This document shows positions 1 to 6,425 of a stretch of 10,835 bases of DNA, in pieces. The notes below the pieces were generated by a model. The model saw only the letters and a program-made list of their open reading frames with translations, did not search any database and had not been told where the DNA came from. Position numbers and translations under genes: made by a program. Every line of letters starts with the position of its first letter. The stretch's first letter is position 1. The stretch is from an uncultured Ruminococcus sp. (GTDB lineage: Bacteria > Bacillota > Clostridia > Oscillospirales > Acutalibacteraceae), in the NCBI GenBank assembly GCA_945632055.1, contig CALZCU010000010.1:1-10835 (forward strand), written 5' to 3'.

Positions 1-187
1 ACAGAAATGCGGCACAGCCGTTGTCGGGCAGTTCAATCGCAATTCCTGTCGGCACTACTGCAAGCTGACCGGGCGCAAGGGTGATGCTCTGCTCAATGCA
101 GGCGTACAAGTCCATTCCAGCCGAGCCGTTTGTGGCTCTTTTCGGGATTTTTGCGTTCTCTTTCAGCTTTTTTATCTTTATTGTCAT
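1..187 (-). CDS. dut: dUTP diphosphatase (dUTPase), N-terminal part, cut by window edge
   Basis: Hydrolyses dUTP to dUMP and pyrophosphate, keeping uracil out of DNA and feeding dTMP synthesis; a cytoplasmic homotrimer in this family. The 62 residues visible begin MTIKIKKLKENAKIPKRAT and contain dUTPase motif I, GSAGMDLYA (residues 21-29), followed by ITLAPGQ and the VPTGIAIELP strand (residues 45-54) typical of trimeric dUTPases. The remaining motifs lie beyond base 1. The ATG at 185-187 is preceded by AAGGA (196-200) with 8 nt spacing, which fixes the start. It follows the U32 gene on the same strand after about 170 nt of AT-rich DNA in which I found no convincing promoter, so whether it is co-transcribed is open. 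Family assignment is firm; only completeness is unknown. Confidence 0.93.
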   Translation of the reverse strand, partial: MTIKIKKLKENAKIPKRATNGSAGMDLYACIEQSITLAPGQLAVVPTGIAIELPDNGCAAFL

Positions 188-355
188 TGTTACCATCCTT
201 CATTTCCTGCAAATTTCTGCATAATTATTTCATAAATTTCCCTATTATTCCTTAATGAAATTATCTTTCGGAATAATCGGATTTTTTATTTTTCGCCAAA
301 GGAATTTATTATAATTCCTTTTTAAAAATTAATATCTTTTAACACTTTCCACATT

Positions 356-694
356 TTATTCCACACCCCGTTTATATAAACCTCGTGTGAATTTGTCTTT
401 TAACATCGAAAACCCATTGAAATCTAATGTGTTTTCAATGTTTTCAACATAGTTTTCCACAGTGAAACGCAAAATGTTAAATGATGTTGAAAGTTTTGAT
501 ATTTCTTCACGAGCAACAAAAAGCGGCACGCAATTCAGCACCTCTGTGCAGTTTCCGTCACATTTAAGAAAAAATTGTTTGCCAAGCCTATCCTGCATTT
601 TTGATTTATTTTTGCAAGATTTACAACTCAAACCAACGCTCTTGTTCGGGCAGTTCCGACACAGCATAAGCGGAAGATAGCCGTAGCTTATTAT
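356..694 (-). pseudogene. Detached C-terminal part of the U32/DUF3656 gene, downstream of an in-frame TGA
   Basis: Reading straight on past the TGA at 695-697, without any frameshift, gives IISYGYLPLMLCRNCPNK and then a Cys-rich stretch (CKSCKNK, DRLGKQFFLKC, NCTEVLNCVPL) ending FTRGLYKRGVE before TAA at 356-358. This is the normal C-terminal end of long U32 proteins: a 'YGYLPLM..RNCP' core with clustered cysteines, then 'L.DR.G..F', 'LN.VPL' and 'FTRGLY.RGV'. It has no obvious ribosome binding site before its first internal ATG (665-667), so it is probably not made as a separate protein unless there is readthrough. Base composition here is about 37% GC by hand count over 361-660, below the roughly 52% of two samples from the U32 domain. 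The motifs are otherwise intact, so the interruption looks recent, or it is a sequence error. Confidence 0.85.
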
Positions 695-697
695 TCA
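695..697 (-). other. In-frame TGA interrupting the U32 gene at a conserved glycine position
   Basis: The local reading is GGKIDR-TGA-IISYGYLPLM. From my knowledge of the family, relatives have glycine at this place (pattern PxGIIAYGxLPLM). GGA to TGA is a single G-to-T change on the coding strand. With the start at 2419 the TGA is codon 575 of a 687-codon frame. Confidence 0.85.
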
Positions 698-2419
698 CCT
701 GTCAATTTTGCCGCCGAGCCTGTTTATCCTGTCGAATGTCAGCTCAAAGCTCAGCTCAACGCTTTTCAGTCCGTATTCCTCTGCCCAGAGCAAATCGCAG
801 GTGTTGACAATATTTAACCCAAATCCGCCGTGGAGCGTCATTTCAAGGCTTTTTGCAAGGTAAAGCGCACCGATATTGTGGCAAAGCACATCGCAAATCC
901 CGACAGCCTTCGCCTTTTTCAATGCTTCAAAAATCTGCTTTTCCCTGCCGAACATTCCTCTCGGAATTTCAACACCAATGTTAAATTTTTCGCTTTTGAG
1001 CCGTTCAAGCTCCCTTATGTCGGAAAACAGCGGAACGAAAACAAGCTCGCAGTCCTTAAAGCCTTCACCGATTTTTGTGCCCTGAACTCTTGCACGGACA
1101 GCCTGTCTTTTCCCTGCAAACGGCTTTACATTTTCAAAAATTTCGCAATCGTTTATCCGATAATTATGCACAGCCGTGCGCATTTCGTCAAGTTTTTCAA
1201 GAGCCTCTCTGCGTAGCTGATTAAGCACCGACAGCGGAACTGAAAGCTCCGAATCAAGCTCAATATTGAGCCTTGAAAATTCATAAGCCGTACCGCCTGT
1301 TTTTGAAAGCTGAGCCGTACATTTTTCTGCGCTGAGCGGAAGCCTTAACGCTTTTTCGCAGACTGTATCGGAAACAGCCGTTACTCTGTTCCTGCCGTCC
1401 GTAATTTCAAGCCTTGGGGAATTGCCGAGCCTTGCCGTAAATTTACCCTCAACGGCTACATTCTGCGGCTCGTCCTTGTAGGTCTGTCTGATTGCGGAAA
1501 GGAGCTTTTCATCAGCCGAAACAACATCGCTTTTCTTCCTTGTTCCGAACATTTCTCTGCCCAAATTGCCCTTGAAGTAGCCGTCCGTAAAGCCTGTTCG
1601 TGAGAAAACTCCCCTCAACAGCCGAGCAGTTTCCTCGCTCACAAAGCCGCAATCCCTCTGCTCCCTGCAGGCTCTGACTGCGGCGGCAACATATTCGGGG
1701 CGCTTCATTCTGCCCTCGATTTTTGCCGATGCAACGCCGATTTTTTCAAGCTCTCGGAGGTGAGCAATCAGGCTGTTGTCCTTAAGACTGAGCGCATAGC
1801 CGCCCCTTTCTCCGCCAACCGAAAACGGCAGTCGGCAGGTCTGAGCGCACGAGCCTCTGTTTCCGCTTCGTGAGCCGAGCATCGCACTGAAATAGCACTG
1901 TCCCGACACGCTCATACACAGCGCGCCGTGGACAAACACCTCAAGCTCAACGGGGATTTCAGCGCACCTTTTGATTTCATCGGCGCTCATCTCCCTTGAA
2001 AGCACAACTCTTTTGAAGCCCATCTCATACAGCGCACGAACTCCCGACGCAGTATGCACGCTCATCTGCGTTGAAGCGTGGAGCGGCATATCGGGCACAA
2101 GCTGTCCGGCAAGCCGTGCAACACCCATATTCTGAACGATAAGAGCGTCTGCGTCTGCCCTTGCGGCTGAGATTATCGCACTTTTCAGCCTGTCAAATTC
2201 ATCGTCAAATACCAGCGTATTCAGCGTTACATAAGCCTTAACGCTGTGGATATGGCAGTAGTCAACGGCTTTTTTCAGCTCTTCGTCATCAAAATTTTTG
2301 GCAGACGAGCGGGCAGAAAATGACTTTTCACCCAGATAAACTGCGTCTGCGCCGCTTCTTACGGCGGCAATCAGACTGTCAAAGCCGCCTGCCGGAGCAA
2401 GTATCTCAATTTTTTGCAT
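695..2419 (-). CDS. U32-family 'peptidase' with DUF3656 region (RNA hydroxylase type), truncated by a premature TGA
   Basis: The product to the TGA is 574 residues. The start MQKIEILAPAGGFDSL at 2417-2419 is chosen because U32 proteins begin with exactly this strand; an upstream ATG at 2470 would only add 17 residues read from inside zapA. A TIM-barrel-like half carries the U32 signature ELEVFVHGALC (158-168) followed by SGQC and RSGNRGSCAQTC; cysteines 168, 175, 191 and 195 are the four expected Fe-S ligands. A DUF3656-type region follows (roughly 300-500). Characterised relatives with this layout, such as E. coli RlhA, hydroxylate a 23S rRNA cytidine; protease activity is doubtful for many U32 proteins. 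The gene overlaps the zapA stop by 14 bases, so translation is probably coupled; the nearest Shine-Dalgarno (AAGGA) sits rather far, about 14 nt upstream. Losing the C-terminal 112 codons probably impairs function. Confidence 0.9.
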   Translation of the reverse strand: MQKIEILAPAGGFDSLIAAVRSGADAVYLGEKSFSARSSAKNFDDEELKKAVDYCHIHSVKAYVTLNTLVFDDEFDRLKSAIISAARADADALIVQNMGVARLAGQLVPDMPLHASTQMSVHTASGVRALYEMGFKRVVLSREMSADEIKRCAEIPVELEVFVHGALCMSVSGQCYFSAMLGSRSGNRGSCAQTCRLPFSVGGERGGYALSLKDNSLIAHLRELEKIGVASAKIEGRMKRPEYVAAAVRACREQRDCGFVSEETARLLRGVFSRTGFTDGYFKGNLGREMFGTRKKSDVVSADEKLLSAIRQTYKDEPQNVAVEGKFTARLGNSPRLEITDGRNRVTAVSDTVCEKALRLPLSAEKCTAQLSKTGGTAYEFSRLNIELDSELSVPLSVLNQLRREALEKLDEMRTAVHNYRINDCEIFENVKPFAGKRQAVRARVQGTKIGEGFKDCELVFVPLFSDIRELERLKSEKFNIGVEIPRGMFGREKQIFEALKKAKAVGICDVLCHNIGALYLAKSLEMTLHGGFGLNIVNTCDLLWAEEYGLKSVELSFELTFDRINRLGGKIDR

Positions 2420-3041
2420 TTTTCTTTTTATTATCCTTGTCAAAAAGTGAATATTGGCGCATCGGAACACAGCCCAGAAGCTTCTCGTTGTTCTTTTCCT
2501 GAGCAGTATTTGACGGCTTATCGGAAATTTTAGCCGCTTCAGCCGCCTCAGCCGCCCTTGTTACGGCATTGAAAAGCTGTTCCTTAAGCTCGTCGGTTTC
2601 CTTTGTCAGAGCATTAATCTGCTCGTCCTTCTCATTTTCGATAGCCTTGATTTGCTCGTCCTTTTCCTTTGAGAGCTTTTCAAGCTGTTTTTCAAGAGTC
2701 TTAATCTGCTTGACGAGCTTTGTGTTCTCGTTTATCGCCTCGGTGAGCTTTTCCTTGTATTCCTTGCAGGAACGGTTCAGCTCATTTGTGGTCTGAATAA
2801 TCTTATCCGCCTTGCCGACAATCTCCTTGTTCCTTTTCTGCGCCTTGTTTCTGTCGTCGCACAAATCGAGTGCGGCAAGGATTGCACAGTCACGGGTGTC
2901 AAGCTGTCTGCCTGTCTGCGCCGCCTTTCTTATGCGTTTGCTGATTTCATCGGCAACCGACTGAACATACTTTTCCTCGTCAGAGGTGATGAGAGCGTAG
3001 CTCCTGCCCTCAATCTGAACGCTGATTCTCTTTTTTTCCAT
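2406..3041 (-). CDS. zapA: Cell division protein ZapA with long C-terminal coiled coil
   Basis: ZapA binds FtsZ and bundles its filaments at the division site. The N-terminal about 75 residues match the family: KRISVQIEGRSYALITSDEE, then VQSVADEISKRIRKA and the RDCAILAALDLCDD helix. Typical ZapA proteins are about 85-110 residues; this one has 211 because a highly charged coiled coil follows (roughly residues 75-165), including a near-repeat EKDEQIKAIEN / EKDEQINALTK. The tail is basic and ends SLFDKDNKKKNAKN. The ATG at 3039-3041 has AGGTGG (3049-3054) about 7 nt upstream. It lies directly upstream of, and overlaps, the U32 gene; this zapA-U32 order is one I know from other Firmicutes. The N-terminal assignment is solid; what the extension binds is unknown. 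Confidence 0.9.
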   Translation of the reverse strand: MEKKRISVQIEGRSYALITSDEEKYVQSVADEISKRIRKAAQTGRQLDTRDCAILAALDLCDDRNKAQKRNKEIVGKADKIIQTTNELNRSCKEYKEKLTEAINENTKLVKQIKTLEKQLEKLSKEKDEQIKAIENEKDEQINALTKETDELKEQLFNAVTRAAEAAEAAKISDKPSNTAQEKNNEKLLGCVPMRQYSLFDKDNKKKNAKN

Positions 3042-3096
3042 TTCAAACCCACCTGTTCATATATATTTGAAATAATGATATTACAGTCCATCTTAA

Positions 3097-3125
3097 ATTA
3101 TAATACAAAACGGAAAAATATTAAA
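3097..3125 (-). promoter_or_regulatory. Candidate promoter for zapA-U32
   Basis: Reading on the minus strand, a perfect TATAAT (3097-3102) lies 17 nt after a poor -35 (TTTAAT, 3120-3125), about 55 nt upstream of the zapA start and downstream of the terminator that closes the preceding operon. The -10 is good, the -35 weak. Confidence 0.4.
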
Positions 3126-3149
3126 GAGTAATTTTTAAATTTTACAATT

Positions 3150-3179
3150 AAAAAGGAGCTGTTACATAAACAACCCCTT
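3150..3179 (-). terminator. Rho-independent terminator after the DHHW gene
   Basis: On the minus strand AAGGGGTTGTT, loop TATGT, AACAGCTCCTT forms an 11-bp stem (two G-U pairs) and runs into TTTTT. It starts 17 nt after the DHHW stop codon and separates that operon from zapA. Confidence 0.85.
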
Positions 3180-3195
3180 GATATAACTATAAAAA

Positions 3196-4404
3196 TCAAA
3201 AAAAGTCATAACGACCTGATGAACCGGCTACGCTTCCAATACCGGAATACAGCACCAAAACATAGTCCGGCTTAATCTTCTTTATATATTCCTCCATATT
3301 GAGTTTACTGCCGACATAGTATTCGTAGTTTCTCACATCGCAAATATGAAGTTCGCTCGTTTGCAACGAAAGAAATGGTGCAGTAACGCAAGCAAAGGAA
3401 TCACGAATCATAAGTACCTTTTTGCCTTTTTCGTTCATGTTGTTTTTCATAATCTGCAAACGGAAATCTCCACCACTATAGGTTGCGTAGGTGTTCACTC
3501 CGTAGTAATCCTTTTTCATATTTTCCATATAAAGAACCGTGTCCTCAAAACTACCATTCCTTATCTGATTCTTTGCCGGCTGTTTTTCAGTAAAATCAGT
3601 ATTAAATTTCGGCGTAATCAGGTCAAAATCATCAGCTCCGTTTGAAGTGAAGTATGTACCGACCTTTTTTCCTGATGAGCCAAGAAACCAATTCTCATAT
3701 TTTTCAACATTGTAATTAGATATATCAGTATATTCTTCGTTATATTCAAATCCATATCTTAGGTTTAATTCTTCACAAATAGCTTTTGCTGAAATAAATC
3801 CTGAATATGGTTTCCAATGGTGGTCAGTTAAGAAGAATATGTCATCATCAGAAATATTATTCTCGCTCATTACTTTGGTAAAGTCAAGGCACGGAACCTT
3901 TTTTGATAACGAAGTCAGAAAATGGTTGAAATTATCATTTCCAAAATTGACTATATTTTGCGGAGTATTCAAATAATAATCTTTCGTTGGGGCGGCACAG
4001 TAAAGAAAGTTTGCACCGTTTTCCTCGGAAATGTTTTTTAATTCTTCAATTTTCAATATAACTTTATCTATTTGCTGCTCTGTTAATTTTTTGCTCGGTG
4101 AAAATAAGCTGTCGGAATCTGATTTTACTACAGTTGAATCGTCCTTCTTAATAATCCTTGTTCCAATGAGGTTTTCTTTTACAGAATTTATATCCATTAG
4201 CATATTGTGATATCTGAGAGTTTTTCCTAAATCATCAATATTAGCTTCAAAATCTGTAATAGAGGATACATTGCCCTGCGTTATTCCGTAACACAGATCT
4301 TTTACCGAGTGATATATTGTACCCAAATATCTTCTGGAAGTTCCCAAAATGATAAAAAGCATTGCAAAAACAAAAACTATAATGTTTTTATTAAACTTTT
4401 TCAT
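3196..4404 (-). CDS. DHHW-family protein (AlgX/AlgJ-like SGNH fold), partner of the MBOAT O-acyltransferase
   Basis: 402 residues with an N-terminal membrane anchor (hydrophobic about residues 8-21 after MKKFNKN), the rest predicted outside the membrane. The motif LTDHHWKPYSGF (192-203) gives the Asp-x-His pair D194/H196, and MIRDSFA (332-338) supplies the likely nucleophile S336; this is the arrangement of the AlgX/AlgJ catalytic triad. By family knowledge such proteins transfer acetyl groups, delivered by an MBOAT protein, to an extracellular polysaccharide; the actual polymer here is not shown. The gene starts 9 nt after the MBOAT stop and shares its ribosome binding site with that stop codon, so the two are co-translated. 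It ends at TGA and is followed by a terminator. Three 60-base samples in this gene contain only about 23-30% GC, well below the GH13 and U32 genes, which may point to transfer. Confidence 0.88.
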   Translation of the reverse strand: MKKFNKNIIVFVFAMLFIILGTSRRYLGTIYHSVKDLCYGITQGNVSSITDFEANIDDLGKTLRYHNMLMDINSVKENLIGTRIIKKDDSTVVKSDSDSLFSPSKKLTEQQIDKVILKIEELKNISEENGANFLYCAAPTKDYYLNTPQNIVNFGNDNFNHFLTSLSKKVPCLDFTKVMSENNISDDDIFFLTDHHWKPYSGFISAKAICEELNLRYGFEYNEEYTDISNYNVEKYENWFLGSSGKKVGTYFTSNGADDFDLITPKFNTDFTEKQPAKNQIRNGSFEDTVLYMENMKKDYYGVNTYATYSGGDFRLQIMKNNMNEKGKKVLMIRDSFACVTAPFLSLQTSELHICDVRNYEYYVGSKLNMEEYIKKIKPDYVLVLYSGIGSVAGSSGRYDFF

Positions 4405-4409
4405 AGCAG

Positions 4410-4415
4410 CCTCCT
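4410..4415 (-). promoter_or_regulatory. Ribosome binding site of the DHHW gene overlapping the MBOAT stop codon
   Basis: On the minus strand the MBOAT stop TAG (4414-4416) is read as TAGGAGG: its last two bases are the first two of AGGAGG, with 5 nt to the ATG at 4404. This supports translational coupling of the two genes. Confidence 0.85.
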
Positions 4416-5832
4416 AAAAATTAAAGTAAATGAACGGATTATAAGAGTTGCTCACTAAGCTTGATACCGACAGTACAAACAACACCATTAACGCTCCTGC
4501 ACTTACAAATCCTGCGACATTGCTTGAGCTTGTCTTTTTCTTGAGCAGTTTGAAAACAGGCGTACATAACAGCACTCCTATTGCCAGAAGTATAAAATTC
4601 TGCACAAAGAAACCGGCAAACATTCCGTCTGTAAATTCATTGCCGTTCAATCCGAACATAGATTTAATATAGAAAAGTGCGTCGCCGATTGTTTCTGCCC
4701 TGAAAACAACCCAACCAAGCATCACAAACAGTATGGTATACAGCCATCTGAAAACCTTAATAACTCTACCCTGCATTTTATCAAAGCCTGTCAACTTCTC
4801 AATAGCAATAAGTACAAAGTACATCATACCCCACACTATGAAGGTATAGTTTGCACCGTGCCACAGTCCTGTCAGTGACCATACAACAAAAAGATTGAAA
4901 ATATTTCTGCCCCTGCTAACTCTGCTTCCGCCGAGAGGAAAATAAAGATAATCTCTGAACCAGCTTCCGAGCGATATATGCCATCTTCTCCAGAACTCTG
5001 AAATTGAAGTGGAAATGTACGGATAATTGAAGTTTTCGAGAAAATGAAAACCAAACATTCTGCCGAGTCCGATAGCCATATCGCTGTATCCGCTGAAATC
5101 AAAAAATATCTGCAATGTATAAGCCACCGCACCTAACCAACTGAATGAAACCGAAATAGGATCGCCGTTTTTAGCTAAATCAAAGGTTTTATCAGCCAAC
5201 ACAGCAAAGCTGTTTGCAAGAAGTACCTTTTTGGAAAGTCCGACTATAAATCTTGCAAAGCCGTCAAAAAAATCATTAACCGTTTCTTTTCTGTTTTCAA
5301 TTTCATCTGCAATAGTTTCATATCTTACTATAGGTCCTGCAATCAGCTGTGGAAAAAACGAAATATATAAGCCTACGAAAAGCAGATTATTCTGTACCTT
5401 GCCTTTTTGGCGATAAACATCAATTACATACGACATAGCCTGAAATGTAAAAAACGATATGCCGATTGGCAATGCAATATCAGGAAGTGACAGATTAGCT
5501 CCGAACAGACTGTCAATTATATTTCCCGCAAATGTCAGATATTTGAACACAAAAAGAATTGACAGATTGAACAAAACATCTAAGGCGATTATCACTCTGC
5601 TTGCCGCTTTGTTCTCCCTTTTTTTGTTTACCCAGATACCGAAAGCCCAGTTAATTATGATAGAAGCTATCATAATCAGAACAAATCTCGGATCACCCCA
5701 GGCATAGAAAAACAGGCTTGCAAACAAAAGAAAAATGTTTTGAAGCAATCTGCTCTTTTTGAAAACTACAAAATTAAAAAACAGCACTACGGGCAGAAAA
5801 ATATATAAAAATGTTGTACTTGAAAATAGCAT
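4414..5832 (-). CDS. MBOAT-family membrane-bound O-acyltransferase (AlgI/DltB-like)
   Basis: 472 residues with many hydrophobic segments, the usual length for bacterial MBOAT proteins that move acyl groups across the membrane for O-acetylation of exported polymers. Diagnostic stretches are FFPQLIAGPIVRYE (159-172), SEFWRRWHISLGSWFRDYLY (278-297) followed by FPLGGSR, and LTGLWHGANYTFIVWG (320-335), where H325 is the family's catalytic histidine; H285 is the second conserved one. It is closer to the AlgI/PatA group than to DltB because its partner is a DHHW protein and no dltA, dltC or dltD is nearby. The ATG at 5830-5832 follows AGGAGG (5840-5845) with 7 nt spacing. It is first in a two-gene operon whose predicted promoter lies about 390 nt upstream behind a repeat-rich leader. 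The acceptor polymer cannot be read from this window. Confidence 0.93.
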   Translation of the reverse strand: MLFSSTTFLYIFLPVVLFFNFVVFKKSRLLQNIFLLFASLFFYAWGDPRFVLIMIASIIINWAFGIWVNKKRENKAASRVIIALDVLFNLSILFVFKYLTFAGNIIDSLFGANLSLPDIALPIGISFFTFQAMSYVIDVYRQKGKVQNNLLFVGLYISFFPQLIAGPIVRYETIADEIENRKETVNDFFDGFARFIVGLSKKVLLANSFAVLADKTFDLAKNGDPISVSFSWLGAVAYTLQIFFDFSGYSDMAIGLGRMFGFHFLENFNYPYISTSISEFWRRWHISLGSWFRDYLYFPLGGSRVSRGRNIFNLFVVWSLTGLWHGANYTFIVWGMMYFVLIAIEKLTGFDKMQGRVIKVFRWLYTILFVMLGWVVFRAETIGDALFYIKSMFGLNGNEFTDGMFAGFFVQNFILLAIGVLLCTPVFKLLKKKTSSSNVAGFVSAGALMVLFVLSVSSLVSNSYNPFIYFNF

Positions 5833-5891
5833 TTTTACTCCTCCTGTTTAAAAAATTATAAAAATAAAAAAGCCGGCAGTTTACCCCCGCT

Positions 5892-5963
5892 GGTAATTCG
5901 GGCAGATAGGCTGATATTACCCAGTCTTCCCTGCCCGACCGTTTTAGAGCAATCGGCTATAAA
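5892..5963 (+). repeat. Interspersed 72-nt repeat, copy 1 (in MBOAT leader)
   Basis: Aligns without gaps to 9998-10069: 58 of 72 positions identical by hand count. Shared landmarks are GGTAATTCG, AGATAG, CTGCCCGAC, GTTTT, GAGCAAT and CTATAAA. Similarity continues about 13 nt to the left (5879-5891 against 9985-9997, 10 of 13). The copy contains two crossing pairs of complementary segments: CGGGCAG (5899-5905) with CTGCCCG (5931-5937), and GGTAAT (5892-5897) with ATTACC (5916-5921). Confidence 0.8.
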
Positions 5964-5968
5964 AGAAC

Positions 5969-6012
5969 AGCTGACAACAACAGTGACTGAGAAGTCACCG
6001 CTATTGTCGGCT
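5969..6012. repeat. Long perfect-looking hairpin in the MBOAT leader
   Basis: Outer arms AGCTGACAA (5969-5977) and TTGTCGGCT (6004-6012) pair over 9 positions with one wobble; inner arms GTGACT (5983-5988) and AGTCAC (5993-5998) close a GAGA loop. No T-run follows on either strand, so it is not a standard terminator. Confidence 0.7.
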
Positions 6013-6070
6013 ATGGGGTTTCGTTATTGTTAAAAGTATAAAAGAGTGCAGAAAAGCGCAGACGGTTATC

Positions 6071-6151
<81 letters not shown>

Positions 6152-6225
6152 AAAGCGTATTCCCCTTTGCGTGTATTTGTCAAGAGCAATTTCAATAGTT
6201 TCTAAATTTTCATAAATCTTTTTAG

Positions 6226-6254
6226 ATTATATCACATTCAATCAATTCAATCAA
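6226..6254 (-). promoter_or_regulatory. Predicted promoter of the MBOAT-DHHW operon
   Basis: Minus strand TTGATT (6249-6254), 17-nt spacer, TATAAT (6226-6231) with an extended TGA just before the -10. This is the best promoter match between the MBOAT gene and the divergent Fic gene. A perfect TTGACA further in (6178-6183) lacks a good -10. Confidence 0.65.
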
Positions 6255-6322
6255 CAATATTCGATACTTTTTCGACCTATGTTTTGCTGAAAATACCGAT
6301 TTCAGTTCGTATAGTCTGCCGT

Positions 6323-6374
6323 TATCGGCAAAATACCGCTGATAGTTTAAAATGTATTTGATATTTTGCCGATA
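6323..6374. promoter_or_regulatory. Candidate operator: 13-bp perfect inverted repeat over the Fic promoter
   Basis: TATCGGCAAAATA (6323-6335) and its exact reverse complement TATTTTGCCGATA (6362-6374) flank a 26-nt gap. The right arm covers part of the -35 and the spacer of the Fic promoter. A third, related half-site GCTGATA lies at 6338-6344, facing the first one. The arrangement fits a dimeric DNA-binding protein that blocks RNA polymerase; the neighbouring Fic fusion protein with its DNA-binding domain is the obvious candidate (inference). Confidence 0.65.
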
Positions 6375-6386
6375 GCGTGGTATAAT
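6358..6386 (+). promoter_or_regulatory. Promoter of the Fic gene
   Basis: TTGATA (6358-6363), 17-nt spacer, TATAAT (6381-6386) with an extended TGG before the -10; a near-consensus vegetative promoter. Transcription would begin near 6393, leaving a leader of about 33 nt with AGGAG at 6411-6415. Confidence 0.85.
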
Positions 6387-6425
6387 ATACTTGAATCACA
6401 GATAACAAAAAGGAGAAGTCCCGAT

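Noticed and set aside
298..321. AAAGGAATT/AATTCCTTT hairpin as terminator of the U32 gene
   Set aside because: The T-run follows only on the plus strand, where there is no gene to terminate; on the minus strand the stem runs into GGCG. All-AT-rich stem, weak.
695..697. TGA as selenocysteine or as a reassigned glycine codon (as in SR1/Gracilibacteria)
   Set aside because: The family has glycine, not cysteine, here, and I saw no hairpin suited to a selenocysteine insertion element. TGA ends zapA and the DHHW gene at natural family ends, so the code is standard.
830..1216. Plus-strand open frames inside the U32 gene
   Set aside because: They lack family-like sequence and are antisense to a clearly conserved protein; the same applies to other frames overlapping zapA, MBOAT, GH13 and nifJ.
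2420..2470. Longer N-terminus for the U32 protein
   Set aside because: The additional 17 residues are zapA read in another frame; the family begins at MQKIEILAPAGG.
6366..6425. Longer N-terminus for the Fic protein
   Set aside because: This segment contains the -10 and predicted transcription start; the domain begins at the ATG at 6426, which has a ribosome binding site.
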